Assembly (NCBI GenBank): GCA_947561585.1
Contig: CANNZV010000948.1
Coordinates: 186,001 to 250,000 of the forward strand
DNA: 64,000 bases
Source: Caprella mutica
Lineage: Eukaryota; Arthropoda; Malacostraca; Amphipoda; Caprellidae
Direction: 5' to 3'
Shown piece after piece: positions 29,023 to 42,290 of this stretch. The notes beneath the pieces were generated by a model. That model saw only the letters and a list, made by a program, of their open reading frames with translations, ran no database searches and was not told where the DNA came from. Made by a program: the position numbers and the translations under genes. Position 1 is the first letter of the stretch. Each line of letters opens with the position of its first letter.

Positions 29023-30762
29023 CACTGAAAAAATACACGAGTCAAATTGACTCAAAATATGAGTTTTCAGTTTGTTCAAAAACTGCGGTTCAAAAAGGAG
29101 AGTCAATTTGACAAATATTAATATTTTACTCAAAAACAAGAGTCACATTGACTCCTAATTCAGAGTCAATTTGACTCATCCTATTATTTTACTCAAAAAC
29201 AAGAGTCATATTGACTCCTAATTCAGAGTCAGATTGACTCATACTAATTATTTTACTCGAAAACAAGAGTCATATTGAATCCTAATCCAGTGTCAAATTG
29301 ACTCTGTAAAAAGTATTAACTCAATTAAATGAGTCACATTGACTCCAAATTCAGAGTCAGGTTGACTCGAATAGAGAATTCTTTAATTATCAAATCACAA
29401 AGAAATAAACTTGGGAATAGAAAATTTTATTTAGTCAAAATATGTAGAGTACAGAACAAATGTGTTGACATGAACATAAGAGAGTCACTTAAAGTCAAAT
29501 GTTTACACGTGGATGGTAAAATAACATGGAATATATCTAATAGTACTATTTAAATCATTTCAAACAAAACACTATTAAATATACAAGTTATAGCTATCCG
29601 TATTCAATAATTTGTAAAATTTCAGTAAATAACAGAAATTCAAATTATATCGTTTTCTAATATGTGAATCCTTGCAAGCAAAGCACTAAGGAATATAAAA
29701 AATAGTTATCGTCAAACTTCAGAGTAGGTTGGTGAATTAGGGGCCTGAAGAAATGAGATTAACAGTTATAATGAATCATTTAAGTACCTAAAGTCATATG
29801 AATGAAGTGTCACAGCAACAATTAAAATAAAGTTCAAGTTAATTAAAACATTTAGATTGTTTATTGATTGGAATTATTTAAATATTAATAAATTCATTCA
29901 AACAATCAAACTTATTAACTTCTAATTTTCTTGTTAAATGTGTTGCCTTGATGATGTCACATATACTGTTGTCAATCTGAGTTACCGCCTTAGTTTTACT
30001 GCCTGTTCATGATCGTTGAAGAATTCGTAACACTTCGTTCACCCTGCAGTATAAATTGCCTTTGTGGTGTATTTACCTATCTTTGTGAATGAATAAAGGT
30101 TGAAAACAAATAATTTTAATTTAAGATATAGTATCGCTGTAAAATTCCAATATTGATATCAATTAATTTTTAAAACTGAACAAATTTAAATTATTTCATC
30201 CATTTTTCATTTCAATTCGGTCAAATATCTTTCACTCAAATTGGAATGTCCATTGAACTAAACACTTAGGTGAAAATAATACAAAAACCTAATTAAATAT
30301 ACCTCAATCAAAATAGTTCATAATTTGCAAATATACTTGGCATTCATTATTACAAAAATAATAGATGTAGCAATAGATATATAAAAAGAGTGTGTGGTAA
30401 CTTAATCTGCAGGTACCATGTGCTATTTAAATACTTATTTCTATTTCAAGACCTTTTAAAAAGTCGGTTGAATTGGTTATCTCTATAGAAACATACATTT
30501 ATTTGGTATAACAATAACAAAACCTTTGAACTAAATACTATATATTATGTATATATAGGTAAACATATTACACAATAATTATGGATCATTACTCATAGCT
30601 GAGTCAATCTAGTAATTTGACTCACAATGAGTCAATATGACTCTCAGTTGGATCATATGACTCAAAGGTAGAGTCAATCAAGAAAAAAATACTCCACTAT
30701 TGAAGTTCTCCTATCCTTGACTCAAAAAATGAGTCAGGCTGACTCGCAATTTTCTTTCAGTG
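29023..30762. mobile_element. 1.74-kb element made of GAGTCAAnTTGACTC palindromes
   Basis: Both ends read CACTGAAA (29023 inward; reverse complement at 30755-30762). About ten GAGTCA...TGACTC units cluster inside the left end (29040-29370) and about six inside the right end (30595-30750). The interior is AT-rich with no transposase. The target duplication is not evident, so the exact edge is uncertain. It is probably a non-autonomous DNA transposon with multiple subterminal binding sites. Confidence 0.65.
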
Positions 30763-31029
30763 TACTTCATAAATATCTCCTCGAATTACTTTTAAATAAG
30801 AAACTGCATGTATGTTTGAAGTATCTTTCAACGAAACAAAAGAAATATTCCTATTTCGAAGCAGTTTCCTAATCAAAAGTATTTCATACAACCTAAATTG
30901 AAAGATAAATGATCTTCAAAGTAATTTGATAAACTAAATTTGAATTACCTTTTTTATTGATTTAATGTATCATTTAGTAAGTTTTCAGTAAAACTATCAA
31001 TTTTAATGCATATTAACAAATTAGTATAA

Positions 31030-31108
31030 AAATCACTTGGAGTTTTTCACAAAGTGAGTTTTTTCTATGGGACTTTTCTAACTAGGAGTTTTCCGCACTT
31101 GAAGTTTT
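31030..31108. repeat. GGAGTTTTC repeat at copia insertion site (left)
   Basis: Imperfect copies of a ~17-22-bp unit (GGAGTTTTTCACAAAGTGAG, GAGTTTTCCGCACTTGAA). It resumes at 49372-49435, showing that copia inserted within it. The last five bases, GTTTT, are the target duplication. Confidence 0.75.
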
Positions 31109-31447
31109 TGTTAGAATTAGGTTAAATTACAGTGGGTTAACAACGTTAAGACATAGAGTTTATTTGAAGAGTAATATGTTATACAATTAGAAGTCTATTT
31201 AGAGAGATGAGGGAATCACATCTCTCTCTGAGTAATGTAAAAGACAGACTGCCTTAAGGATCTACATGCGGTGTTATTTAACACGCGCCGGAAATGTAAT
31301 GGACTTTAGACCTTAAGTCCGTTTCTCATAATAGTAATACATTGTTATTTAAACAATAGGTAATTTAATATAGCTGAGCTAGTCTAACAGGAAGTTAACA
31401 TTAAACATATAACGAGTGTGTGATACATTTAAACTAAAATTTCAACA
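31109..31447 (-). repeat. Copia 3' LTR
   Basis: 339 bp. It is nearly identical to 44638-44842 joined to 49238-49371 (for example ATAATAG against ATAAAAG). Confidence 0.95.
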
Positions 31448-31462
31448 CTCCTCCTCACACGA
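31448..31462 (-). promoter_or_regulatory. Copia polypurine tract
   Basis: The minus strand reads GTGTGAGGAGGAG directly before the 3' LTR (TGTTGAAATTTT). It is the expected primer for plus-strand DNA synthesis. Confidence 0.8.
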
Positions 31463-31464
31463 TA

Positions 31465-33527
31465 TTATATATTTTTCATGCCTATTAATTCAACTAATTT
31501 GGTGAATCTATCAGTAGGCAACGGTTTAGTGAATATGTCAGCAAGCATAGTTTCACTGGGGCAATACACAAGTTTAATTGTGTTTGAAGCAACAAGATCT
31601 CTAATGTAATGAAATTTAATATCAATGTGTTTCGATCTAGGATGATTTTTAACATTTTTAGCAATACAAATAGCTGACTGATTATCCTCAAACAAAACTA
31701 TAGGATTCTTATTTGGTACTTTAAGATCTAATAGTAATTTATTTAGAAATACAGCTTCTTGGGAGGCTCCAGAGAGAGAAACATATTCAGCTTCAGCCGT
31801 TGGTAAAGCAACACATGACTGTTTCACAGAGCGCAAAGAAATAATGGAATTATTTAACATAAAGCATTGGCCAGAAGTACTTTTCCTATCAACTCTGTTT
31901 CCTGCCCAGTCGGCATCAGAATAACCTATCAACTCAGAATCTTCATTACCATATGTAATGCCAAGATCAGGTGTGCCCTTTAGGTATCTAAATATTCTCT
32001 TAATTGCAGACCAGTGCTTAGTGTTTGGATTGGAACAAAATTTAGAGACATTTCAAACTGCATAAGTTATGTCCGGTCTAGTTTTAGTAGATAGATACAG
32101 TAAAGCACCTACAGCTGACTGATATTTAGTTTTATCTACTAGTTCACAATCATCAGTAGTTGGTTCCAAATGAGAATTAACATCAGCAGGGGTTGAAACC
32201 GGTTTGCAATTATTGAATTCAAATCTATCTAATAACTCGTTGACAAATGAAGATTGATTTAGGGCTATTTTATTTTCGTCTTGTACGACTTTTATGCCTA
32301 AGAAATAGAATAATTTTCCTAAGTCTTTCATCTCAAATTTAGCACTTAAATCAATTTTGATTTTAGTCAGGTCATCATAGTTCTTACATGCCACAATAAT
32401 ATCATCTACATACACAGAAATGAAGCATGGAGAGTTATTGATTACTTTAACATATATACATGAGTCACAAGATGACTGAATAAATCCTAAGGATTTAAGA
32501 TAAGCATCCAAAGCATCATTCCAACATTTGGGTGATTGTTTTAACCCATACATAGATTTATTTAGTTTACATACTAAATCTTCTTTTCCTGGAATAGCAT
32601 AGCCAGGAGGCTGTCTAATATAAACATTTTCTTTAAGATCCCCATTCAAACAAGCAGAATTGACATCCAAGTGATGTACAAATAATTTTTGGTTAGCTGC
32701 TAATGATAACATGGTTCGCACCGATTCAAATCTCATTACAGGAGCAAAAATTTCATCATAGTCGATTCCAGGTCTCTGTAAAAAACCCTGAGCGACTAAT
32801 CTAGCTTTATATGAAACCACTCTACCATCAGATCCCTTTTTTCTTTTAAACACCCATTTAGATTTAATTATGTTTAAATCTGAGGTAGGTTTCACGAGTT
32901 CAAAAACTTTATGTTTCTCAAAAGCATTTAATTCCCTCTCCATGGCATGTTTCCATTTAGAGGATTCAGAACCGCTATTAAGAGCCTCAGATACCGACCT
33001 AGGCTCGATATTGATATTCCCATTTACTAATAAACCCTCCTCCTCCTCAAACTGATCATACTCCCAACTACCATATCTAATAGGAGCTCGACGAATTCTA
33101 GACGATCGTCTAAGATCCTCATCAGGACTGATGCTGGTACAGGTTGCGCATCAGGGAGGATTATTTTCAGGAGTTTGGTTCTCAGGCCCAGCAGGTTCTG
33201 AATCTTCTGAAGGGAACACCAGTGGAGAGGTAGGAGTCTCACTCAGTTGAGGGTTCTCAATCTTAGATGAAATTGATTCATCAAAGGTTACATTCCTGGA
33301 AAAGAAGATTCTTTTAGATTCAACATCATACATCTTATACCCTTTAGTAACTGCGCCATAGCCAAGAAACAGACATTTGGTAGCTTTATTTTCTTATTTT
33401 GATCGTTCATCTCGAGAGATATGCGCATACCCAGTGCATCCAAAAACTTTTACGTGACTGACATTAGGTTTTCTAAGATTTAAAGCTTCATATGGAGTTT
33501 TATTTACTAAAAATGAATTAATGCATC
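31465..33527 (-). pseudogene. Copia pol, 3' part: end of integrase, RT, RNase H
   Basis: After the integrase C-terminus, the RT begins near 32943 and shows the copia RT signature (WVFKRKKG, KARLVAQGF, DVNSACLNGDL, YGLKQSPKCW) with the catalytic YVDD box intact. After an in-frame TGA at 32053-32055 the same frame resumes into RNase H (SDADWAGNRVDRKSTSG, AEAEYVSLS, DNQSAICIAKN, HIDIKFHYIRD) and stops at 31465. A TAA near 33393 and a frame break near 33150 lie in the linker before RT. Intact catalytic residues despite stops indicate fairly recent decay. Confidence 0.9.
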
Positions 33528-34473
33528 TGTTAGAAATTGAATCATATGAAACAAATATTATATATTATATAATATTAGACTATATATATTCAACTCTAAC
33601 TACTTTCCAATAATAACCTTATATGAATATAAATATTATTATTGTATTTGAATATTATATTATTATATTATATTATTGTATTTGAATATTATATTATTAT
33701 ATTATATTATTGTATTTGAATATTGTACTTATATTATATTAACATATGTGCATTCTGAGACTATGTGTAAGAGTCAATTATCTTTTTACCTAAATTCTAA
33801 ATACGGATTAACTTGCAATATCTGAATAGTATCTTGATTGCAAATGTTATAAGTAGGAGAATAATTTAGCATTTGAACTATCATTACCTATCATAAAAGT
33901 TGGCTATGCACAATTATCTATCTGTTCTGTCGGAGGAGAGGATATAAATTCACCAAATTCATTGGATTAAAGATCACGAAGACTTATAAAAGCTCATTAG
34001 AGTATTACTTTGTATTACATTAGAAACTGTAGCCAAGGACTTTAAAATCTAGCAAAAACTTGTTGCATAGTGGATTTTCGCTCCCTTCTATCCTCTGAGA
34101 ACCCAGTATAAAAGACTGTGGATTCCAAGGAACCACGTTCTGTTCGTACCTGAGTCCCTTCGCTGTGCATCTAGCACAATCACCTTCCGTCCTGAAAATC
34201 CTCTTATCCGAATCGGTGTATATTGTGCATAGAACATAGAACATAGAACATAGTATATTTTTAAACTGTGCGCGAATCAAAATCTGTATCTTGTAATCCT
34301 GTACTTAATATTTTTTGCAATAATCGAATTTAGAGATGTTATCGATGTGTTTTATTTACTCCTTACTAAGATTCAATTTAAATCAGTAAGAGTAGTTCAA
34401 TCCAATCGATCAATCGAACTAATTAAGACTAGAGTCAGAATACAAAAAACTGACTAGCAAGCTAGTTTTAAAA
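33528..34473 (+). repeat. Left LTR of the pol-less element
   Basis: Begins TGTTAGAAATTG and ends CTAGTTTTAAAA. It contains AT-rich ATTATATTATTGTATTTGAAT repeats (33640-33735). The 86-codon open frame inside each LTR on the minus strand is probably chance. Confidence 0.9.
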
Positions 34474-34474
34474 T

Positions 34475-34494
34475 TGGCGCCCGAAAACAGGGAC
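34475..34494 (+). promoter_or_regulatory. Primer-binding site, tRNA-Lys type
   Basis: TGGCGCCCGAAAACAGGGAC, one base after the LTR. It matches the 3' end complement of lysine tRNA (TGGCGCC...) used by gypsy-like elements and lentiviruses. Confidence 0.85.
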
Positions 34495-35418
34495 ATCTCT
34501 GAATTATTAATCAAATGCAAAATATTTTAGTACAGGTGATACAGTGGTGGTGACTAATAACTCTAATTACTGGTGATAGTATAACGCATATATTACCAAG
34601 AACAATACACCTGTCAATACACCAAAATAAGTGGACCTACAGTATCGGAAGGCGGAAGAGACAACGGACAACAAACCCTCAGGTTCAACAGTAACAGTTC
34701 CTGAGTATAGACGATACCACCAAGAGTAGTATCGAGAGTAAGAGTACAGTAAGCGTACTCTACTTGGCAGCGTGCGTGACGCCTACGTGTGTTAAGGACC
34801 ACACAGTCACACCGCGTAATCCACATTGTATCCTGATACGTGTGAAGGACAGTGACACTATCAAGATAGTGTAGTGAGACCTACGTGGCAAACATTGCAC
34901 GTACCTCGTACCTCTAAACTGTATGGCAACACGTAACTGTACGGCAACACGTAACTGTACGGCAACACGTAACTATACGGCAACACGTAACTGTACGGCA
35001 ACACGTAACTGTACGGCAACACGTGACGGTACGGCAATACGTAACTGCTCAGTCGACCCCCCTTCCCTGTTGTATCACTCACAGCCAGCGCTTATAGCAC
35101 ATATCTCCAAACCTGATCAGTTGCATGTGCAGTGGTAGTGGCAGTTGAGACCTACCTCCCAGTGCTGCTGAAGAACTGGTATTCCATACCGGCGTCTAGG
35201 ATCAACGAACCCTACGCTGCAAAGCATCACACGCTAATCTACGGGTGTGAAGCACACACGCTAATTTACGGGTGTTAAGGAGTACGTGCTAAACCATAGG
35301 GTGTAAATATTAACACTCTGCACTCACTGGTTACAACCACCAACAAAATCCACATGTGGAAGGCAGTTGAGTGAACTTCAGAGTCGAGTTACGAATAAGG
35401 CACCAAGCATAAGAAGTC
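34495..35418 (+). other. Leader region of pol-less element with short tandem repeats
   Basis: Non-coding. At 34915-35050 about seven copies of an 18-bp unit, ACGGCAACACGTAACTGT. At 35175-35310 there are related TACGGGTGTGAAGCACACACGCTAA words. It could include a packaging signal, but nothing shows this directly. Confidence 0.6.
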
Positions 35419-35859
35419 ATGACAGACAAGGAGAAGGAGCAAAACAGGTCACCTATAAACCCTTGCAGATTGGTAGAAGTACATCCAAAATCTACTGTTT
35501 CTCCAAACAAGCGTCGTAAGAGCAACGGAAGTGACGAGGAGGAAAACCAGCCCCGGAAGAAAACCAGACTGAGAAGTAACCCTGACATAGAAGTAATATA
35601 CTCTTCTATTGATGACAAGAAAGGGCAGGACTTCGCCGCAAACTCGGAAGTGAATCCTGTGAATAAAAAGTCTGGTCGAGATTCGCCCGACTATGAGTGG
35701 TCGGACACCTCAGTTAATAAGGATACTGAAGTGACCATCATTTTCGAAAAGATTAATGATTCCTTAAGGGAGCGCATGGACGCTCTCATAAAATTAAGGG
35801 AAGTATTACTAAGGACGGAACGACTCCTAGCCAACATAGAAGACCGAGCACACAGTTAG
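35419..35859 (+). CDS. Unknown 146-residue basic/coiled-coil protein of the pol-less element
   Basis: ATG 35419 to TAG 35859, the only credible frame in 6.9 kb. Residues ~30-53 hold two basic clusters (KRRK at 31-34, PRKKTRLR at 45-52) separated by an acidic patch, a typical bipartite nuclear-localisation pattern. Residues ~108-143 form a likely amphipathic coiled coil (INDSLRERMDALIKL and following). There is no zinc knuckle or capsid signature. Its position after the primer site and leader is that of gag, so it may be a reduced nucleic-acid-binding protein, but I do not recognise the family. Confidence 0.55.
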   Translation: MTDKEKEQNRSPINPCRLVEVHPKSTVSPNKRRKSNGSDEEENQPRKKTRLRSNPDIEVIYSSIDDKKGQDFAANSEVNPVNKKSGRDSPDYEWSDTSVNKDTEVTIIFEKINDSLRERMDALIKLREVLLRTERLLANIEDRAHS

Positions 35860-38800
35860 AAGAAGGCCACACCTACTCATCCCACCCCTTAAGCAGAAGC
35901 CAGTCACCCATACTACAGTCTAACAAATTCAGTCAGAATGGAATATCAAGTTATAAAAAAATCTAAATCGCCAGGAGCAGAAGCAGTGACGAACTAGTTC
36001 TACTACAGCGTGGCCTGGAGAGTGACCTACAGAGATGCCACATTCAAGCGAGGCAGATCATGGGCTGACGTACGTCAGTCAGAACATCACCACAGGGCCA
36101 ACAAACCTTCACTGGTTATCCAACCAGGTTGTGCTACACAAGGCCTCCGGGCACAGCACAACAGCTGTATCCAAAGGACCAGCAAGCTACTGAATTAAGA
36201 ACAGGTTATTTCTCATATCCTAACCTACGTATACGTGACATAGGATTGTGTTCATACTTAGCAGGTTCAGTTATGACTCATCCTGAGTGATAAACCTTAC
36301 GCAATGAATGATATATATCTGTATAAATTTGTTAGGACACGGGTATGGTAATTGTATGACTGATGATAAATTGAGTTGAGATGATTTATAAGGATGTAGA
36401 TAAAAGTTCTGTAGGAACAATAAGACTGAAATGCTAATTAATTTATCAATACGGAAGAGTTAGTTATTTATTGTTGATAAAGATAAAATAAACAAATAAC
36501 TGCAAAGTTGATAAAACTTGATGAATTAAGATTAAATAAACATTAAATTGTAAACCCATAGTGGTAAAATTTAGTTATCTAATATCGTAATAAATGAAAA
36601 CTCACGCATATTGTGTAAGAATCAAGGCAATACAGGTAGCCGAGAGTTAAATATTTTGAATAACCAAGATGAATAATATGAATTCTCGAAGAAGCTTAGA
36701 ACTTGAGAAAAAATGAAAGGGGATAATAAAATCCAATACAGTTTCTGGTAATCTGTTCGAAAACCAATGAAATTAAAAGGATAATATCATGACATAATAT
36801 GACGTAATCACTATGTTCATTAGATACCAGATAGTTATCACTGTTTGATACCTTTAATGTATGTATGAGTAAGAAAGGGTTCAGGTTAACTTAATAAACT
36901 ATTGTAGGTATATGCATGAGATGACATAATCTTAAGAGGATAATATAAAATTATTATGTACTTACATATTATATTTAAATGTGTTCTTGTATAAAATCTC
37001 CAGAAGTTGAGTCAAGGAAAATAACTTGTTGTGTACTGTGTTGTATGTTAATGAACTAGCAGACAATTATAGCATTGCTAGACAAACCAGTTTCTTGTTA
37101 CGTATATAACTCGTTAAGGTGGTACAGTCAGTAACACTATAGTGACGATAGCAAGGACATAATATGAATAAAATAATGAGTATTAAATGGATCGAATAAA
37201 AAGGAATTAATGTGATTATTCCAATAGGTTACTCAAAACTAATAAGTAATTATTTAATTAATTATTAAATAAATGATTAAGTTTGAAAGAGAATTCTTGG
37301 TGATTTTAAGAAACAAACTGTAATATTTGATTAATAAATGGGTTAGCAATTAAACTCATAGAATAATGGCATGAATAAAATTATACATCATAATTTAATA
37401 TTACGATGAAATTAAGAATAAGTTACCAGTAAAACTGGAGCTGGAGGTAATATAAGTTATTACCTATATGTGTGGTCATACGAACCTGTCAGAACATTGT
37501 ATAAATAAAGTTAATAATCAATCATTGTAAGAATGCCATGTGAACTGTTCTTTTAATTATATTGTAATACGATCGATCCAAGATGTAAGCAGGAACTAAT
37601 AGCGGAACGCCATAACAATTGTAGAGTTAGCGAATCAAGTGAATTGTAACTTTAATCAAGTGAATTGTAACTTCAATCAAGTGAATTGTAACTTTATTAA
37701 TTAATTTTATTGTCACATTAACTTGAATTCTCGAATGTATAATTAAGGTGTAACCATGTCGCTACGTTCCTTGAATGATAGATTATACCTTAGCCTCATA
37801 GCCTCAAATAGTGGAGTAAAAGGTAAGATGATATGACAAATTTAGTCAATGTGTATCATTTAAAGGCAATTTAACTTTTAACAGATATCATAAAATCTGA
37901 GAATACTAATTGCATAAAATATCTTAGAGATGTCGGGATAGCGAAACTATCTACATTTTGAAAGGCTAAAAATACTATGTATTTCAGTACCTTATGACTG
38001 AGAACGGCATTTAAATCTAATTTATTGCATAATTATTCTATAAGTATCTTAAAAAAGGGCTCTTGGAAGTAATAAAGTAATAGTATAAAATATTACAAAT
38101 TAACTGTTGTTGACCTATAAAAGGCGAAGTATAATTATAATAAAGGAATTATAAAAGAAAATTCCGAAAATCGTATATAAGAGTTTCGAAGAAACAAAGA
38201 GAAAAAAAGGTTCGGATGACGAGAACGAACTCGAACGAACTATGTCAAAGGTGTGAACAGAACATTAGAACAATGTCTAATTTAGCTAATATAGTTGCAA
38301 ATATATTAGTCACCGTAGAAAACGGTAAGGATAATGGTTAGAACCCATTAATATGTGCCCTTGTGCATACGTCTTGACGGACAGTAATGAATAGAATATT
38401 CAAAGTGGCTCGGAAGAAAGCGAAAGTAATTACTAATAACCTGTATACTCATAAGAAGATACAGATGGAGTATGTAATTGAATATTCACAGAAAAAGAGA
38501 ATAAAATACCCTAAAGTGGATGATAAATAAAATGGGCTATTAAGCTATGAATTGTCATGTAATAACCAAAGGTAAATTTGGTAAGTAACGATATACCTCT
38601 ATTTCTTAATATATTTTCCATAGTATTTTTAGTACTGGAATGGACGTAATTAACCCATTCTTGTATTTCATTAAAACTTTCATATTTGATGAAATGATAC
38701 TTATTGTTTGTGGCTTAGAAGCAATAACGTCAATAAAAATCTTGGAAATTATAATATGCTGATATATAGTAGGTAATATCGTAATATCAAGAGAAAGTGA

Positions 38801-41330
38801 TCTCGAGAGAGGTTGATATCATAAAAACGGGTATATCATATAAGAATATACCGAAGAACAGTCACGGATGTGAATAGCTGACTAAGGTCAAAAAGAACCT
38901 TAAGTCCATAAAACAGAATATGTCTATATTAATATAGACGAGGTCCAGGTAGCCCGGAATTACCTATGATATGGACGTATCATATGTATGATATGAGATC
39001 ATAAAAAATATTCTTATTATTTCAAAGGAAGTGTCATACACTTGTTCAGTAGAAATAATTCAGTGTTGAATAAGAATCTGTTAATCACTCCAGTGATTAA
39101 AGATAATCGAACAATTTGAATGATTGACAATATAGAAATAGATATAGAGATATAGATAAATATCTTGGAATTTAATGTCTAGTTAATATTAAAATTGTAA
39201 TTTGAATATTGTGAAGAGATTTAAAGTTACCTAGATATTAATACTGCTTAACCATAGTTAATGTATTATCGGATGATATGTGGTAACTAGGGAAAAAACT
39301 AGTTTTGATTGAAGGAAATATCGAGATGGGGTTATAATTAATCCTTGGTTATAAAATCTTGAGAAAGTTCTAGATTCAAACTATATTCCTGTAATAATTA
39401 AAAGTAAGAAATAGTTGATTTTGATTAAAGGTTATTGTTTAACTTAACTAATTAATTCTTAACGTAAAATCTCCAGTAATGAAAGAAGATTCAATGCAGT
39501 TGATATATATTGATATTTGAAGTATAAATCGTAAAACCTTCATATGAACGAAGTAAGAAATAATCGTATAAAACTATGCGAATCAAGTAAGTATATTGTC
39601 AGATGATAATTCTGAAAGTAGAATATTATAAGAAGCAGAAATTGTTGAAATTATAATTAAATTGTAACACTTGATTGAATAGGAAATACAAATCATGATG
39701 TCGAAATACTGGGTTTATTTGTTAGTATCATCCAATAAAACTTCCTAATGATAGCTGAGATCCTATGTAATTTTAGTAATAAGTATGAATACATAGTTTT
39801 AAGCTCTGGAATTGTAAATTTCTTAATGATAAACTCCATGTTGTTGATGATATTTTGTTGTTGATGATATTTCCCATTTTAAACCTTAAACATAATTCAT
39901 GTTCATATGCAGGATATTGGAATTATAAATGTGTATTAAGGTTATGTAAATTTTGTAAGGTAATCCAATAGGTATCTATTTAACTAATACTTTACAAATA
40001 GATTGTTGTATGTTCCTGAGCCAACTCCCATTCAAATTGTCCTGAGACTGTAGAATAAGACTGTAGAATAAAGATACAAATAAAGGTCTACCCTTATCCG
40101 GTAGAATGTGATTTAACTTAAATGAAGTAAATTGACTTGCTATGTTAACTCAAATATTAACCTAGAAAATCTAGTAGATAATTCAGGAAGGAAGATCTTT
40201 CGTTATTAATTCTTTACCTCCCTTCATTCTAAATGAGACTCAACCTTACACGAGTCTATTCTATTAAAATCAAATTGATAAACTTTTTTCAGAAGATGAT
40301 GAATTACCTTTTGATTTCGATATTAATGATATCCTTGGAGCAGCCAGAGAATGAAATTGTCATTCTTCATTCCATATTATTAACAATCATATTCTTCCTA
40401 AAAAATACGAATTTGGTTTATAAATAGAAAGAATCACAGGGGAAGTCAAGATAAATTCAATTGAATTAAGAATATGGAACAGTATAAAAAACGACTCCAT
40501 AAGTCACTGTGTGATTCATTAAAAAAAAAACTTCATTTAGAAAGTTTTAGTAAAGCATGAAGATGTCCGTCCAGTAGATAGTCTAGTAGAAGTAAAAAAC
40601 TCCAATGCTAGTTCACTGAGATCTGTAGCTGATAGTACGGACAAGTAGCCGCAGGCAAAAAGGAGGAGTAACTGGTTATCTCCAGATGTAAAGCTGGAAC
40701 ATCCCTCTATAGTATATGTAACCACGAAACCACGAATACTCATAATCATGGTAAAGTGTTCCAACATTGTCCTTTAATATAATATCCTCAACAAGGAGCA
40801 AGGTACAGAAACATACCAATTCCATCTTTTAATATTAACATTGTAAAATTATACCATTGTTGATAAAATTGATTAAATACTGATTGTTGTATCATGTGAT
40901 TATATGGCAATATAGCATAAGATTGTGTTCTTACTTTTAAGTATATTCTATCCTATGCATAATCATATATTCCATTTACCTATATTTTATGACTAGAGAG
41001 TTAACTATCTATAATCATAATTGTATTGTGTTCTTGGGTTTACGGGTTATAAATTAAGAAAGTAAGACATAAGTATAAAACAATTTGTATCTCTAGAATT
41101 ATATTCCAGTATTTTATTACAATATACCTAGACCATTCCTTCATAACTTCAAAACAGAAAATAAAATTGAAATAACATATTCAAGAATAATGAATGAAAC
41201 TAAACTAGCTAGCTTAGCTAACGAATGACCTTGTCGCAGGATGTATAGTAACTCGTAGTAAAGCGTGGTACTATAGCGTGGTGAAATCAACCACTAGAGA
41301 AAGAGTAAAAATCTGAGATTTTCACTTTTT
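35860..41330 (+). other. Long non-coding interior of pol-less element
   Basis: About 5.5 kb, AT-rich, with no frame over roughly 76 codons that looks protein-like. A 20-bp unit CAAGTGAATTGTAACTTTAA is repeated three times at 37638-37695. Simple and inverted words (for example GTATATC/GATATAC around 38760-39000) suggest RNA secondary structure but no named motif. Confidence 0.6.
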
Positions 41331-41344
41331 TTGAGGTGGAGGAG
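41331..41344 (+). promoter_or_regulatory. Polypurine tract of pol-less element
   Basis: GAGGTGGAGGAG lies directly before the right LTR (TGTTAGAAATTG). Confidence 0.8.
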
Positions 41345-42290
41345 TGTTAGAAATTGAATCATATGAAACAAATATTATATATTATATAATATTAGACTAT
41401 ATATATTCAACTCTAACTACTTTCCAATAATAACCTTATATGAATATAAATATTATTATTGTATTTGAATATTATATTATTATATTATATTATTGTATTT
41501 GAATATTATATTATTATATTATATTATTGTATTTGAATATTGTACTTATATTATATTAACATATGTGCATTCTGAGACTATGTGTAAGAGTCAATTATCT
41601 TTTTACCTAAATTCTAAATACGGATTAACTTGCAATATCTGAATAGTATCTTGATTGCAAATGTTATAAGTAGGAGAATAATTTAGCATTTGAACTATCA
41701 TTACCTATCATAAAAGTTGGCTATGCACAATTATCTATCTGTTCTGTCGGAGGAGAGGATATAAATTCACCAAATTCATTGGATTAAAGATCACGAAGAC
41801 TTATAAAAGCTCATTAGAGTATTACTTTGTATTACATTAGAAACTGTAGCCAAGGACTTTAAAATCTAGCAAAAACTTGTTGCATAGTGGATTTTCGCTC
41901 CCTTCTATCCTCTGAGAACCCAGTATAAAAGACTGTGGATTCCAAGGAACCACGTTCTGTTCGTACCTGAGTCCCTTCGCTGTGCATCTAGCACAATCAC
42001 CTTCCGTCCTGAAAATCCTCTTATCCGAATCGGTGTATATTGTGCATAGAACATAGAACATAGAACATAGTATATTTTTAAACTGTGCGCTAATCAAAAT
42101 CTGTATCTTGTAATCCTGTACTTAATATTTTTTGCAATAATCGAATTTAGAGATGTTATCGATGTGTTTTATTTACTCCTTACTAAGATTCAATTTAAAT
42201 CAGTAAGAGTAGTTCAATCCAATCGATCAATCGAACTAATTAAGACTAGAGTCAGAATACAAAAAACTGACTAGCAAGCTAGTTTTAAAA
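41345..42290 (+). repeat. Right LTR of the pol-less element
   Basis: 946 bp, the same length as the left LTR and almost identical. It is followed by target duplication GCATC. Confidence 0.9.

Larger units (their letters stand above)
33528..42290 (+). mobile_element. 8.76-kb LTR element without pol (LARD-like)
   Basis: Two 946-bp LTRs (33528-34473, 41345-42290) are flanked by GCATC (33523-33527, 42291-42295). The joined flanks restore a continuous copia integrase frame. A tRNA-Lys-type primer site follows the left LTR and a polypurine tract precedes the right LTR, so it reads on the plus strand. The 6.87-kb interior has one protein-like frame (35419-35859) and no gag zinc knuckle, protease, RT, RNase H or integrase. 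It must use another element's enzymes. The two LTRs differ at very few positions (for example GCGCGAATC against GCGCTAATC), so insertion was recent. Confidence 0.9.

Noticed and set aside
32053..32055. TGA in copia RT and in the Tc1 transposase as readthrough or selenocysteine codons
   Set aside because: Neighbouring domains also carry ordinary stops. These are degenerating elements.
34020..34280. 86-codon minus-strand frame in the pol-less element's LTR (also 41837-42097)
   Set aside because: It exists twice only because the LTR is duplicated. There is no protein-like composition or motif.
35331..35618. Minus-strand 95-codon frame opposite the 146-residue protein
   Set aside because: It is a shadow of the plus-strand frame, which has the better composition and lies after the primer site.
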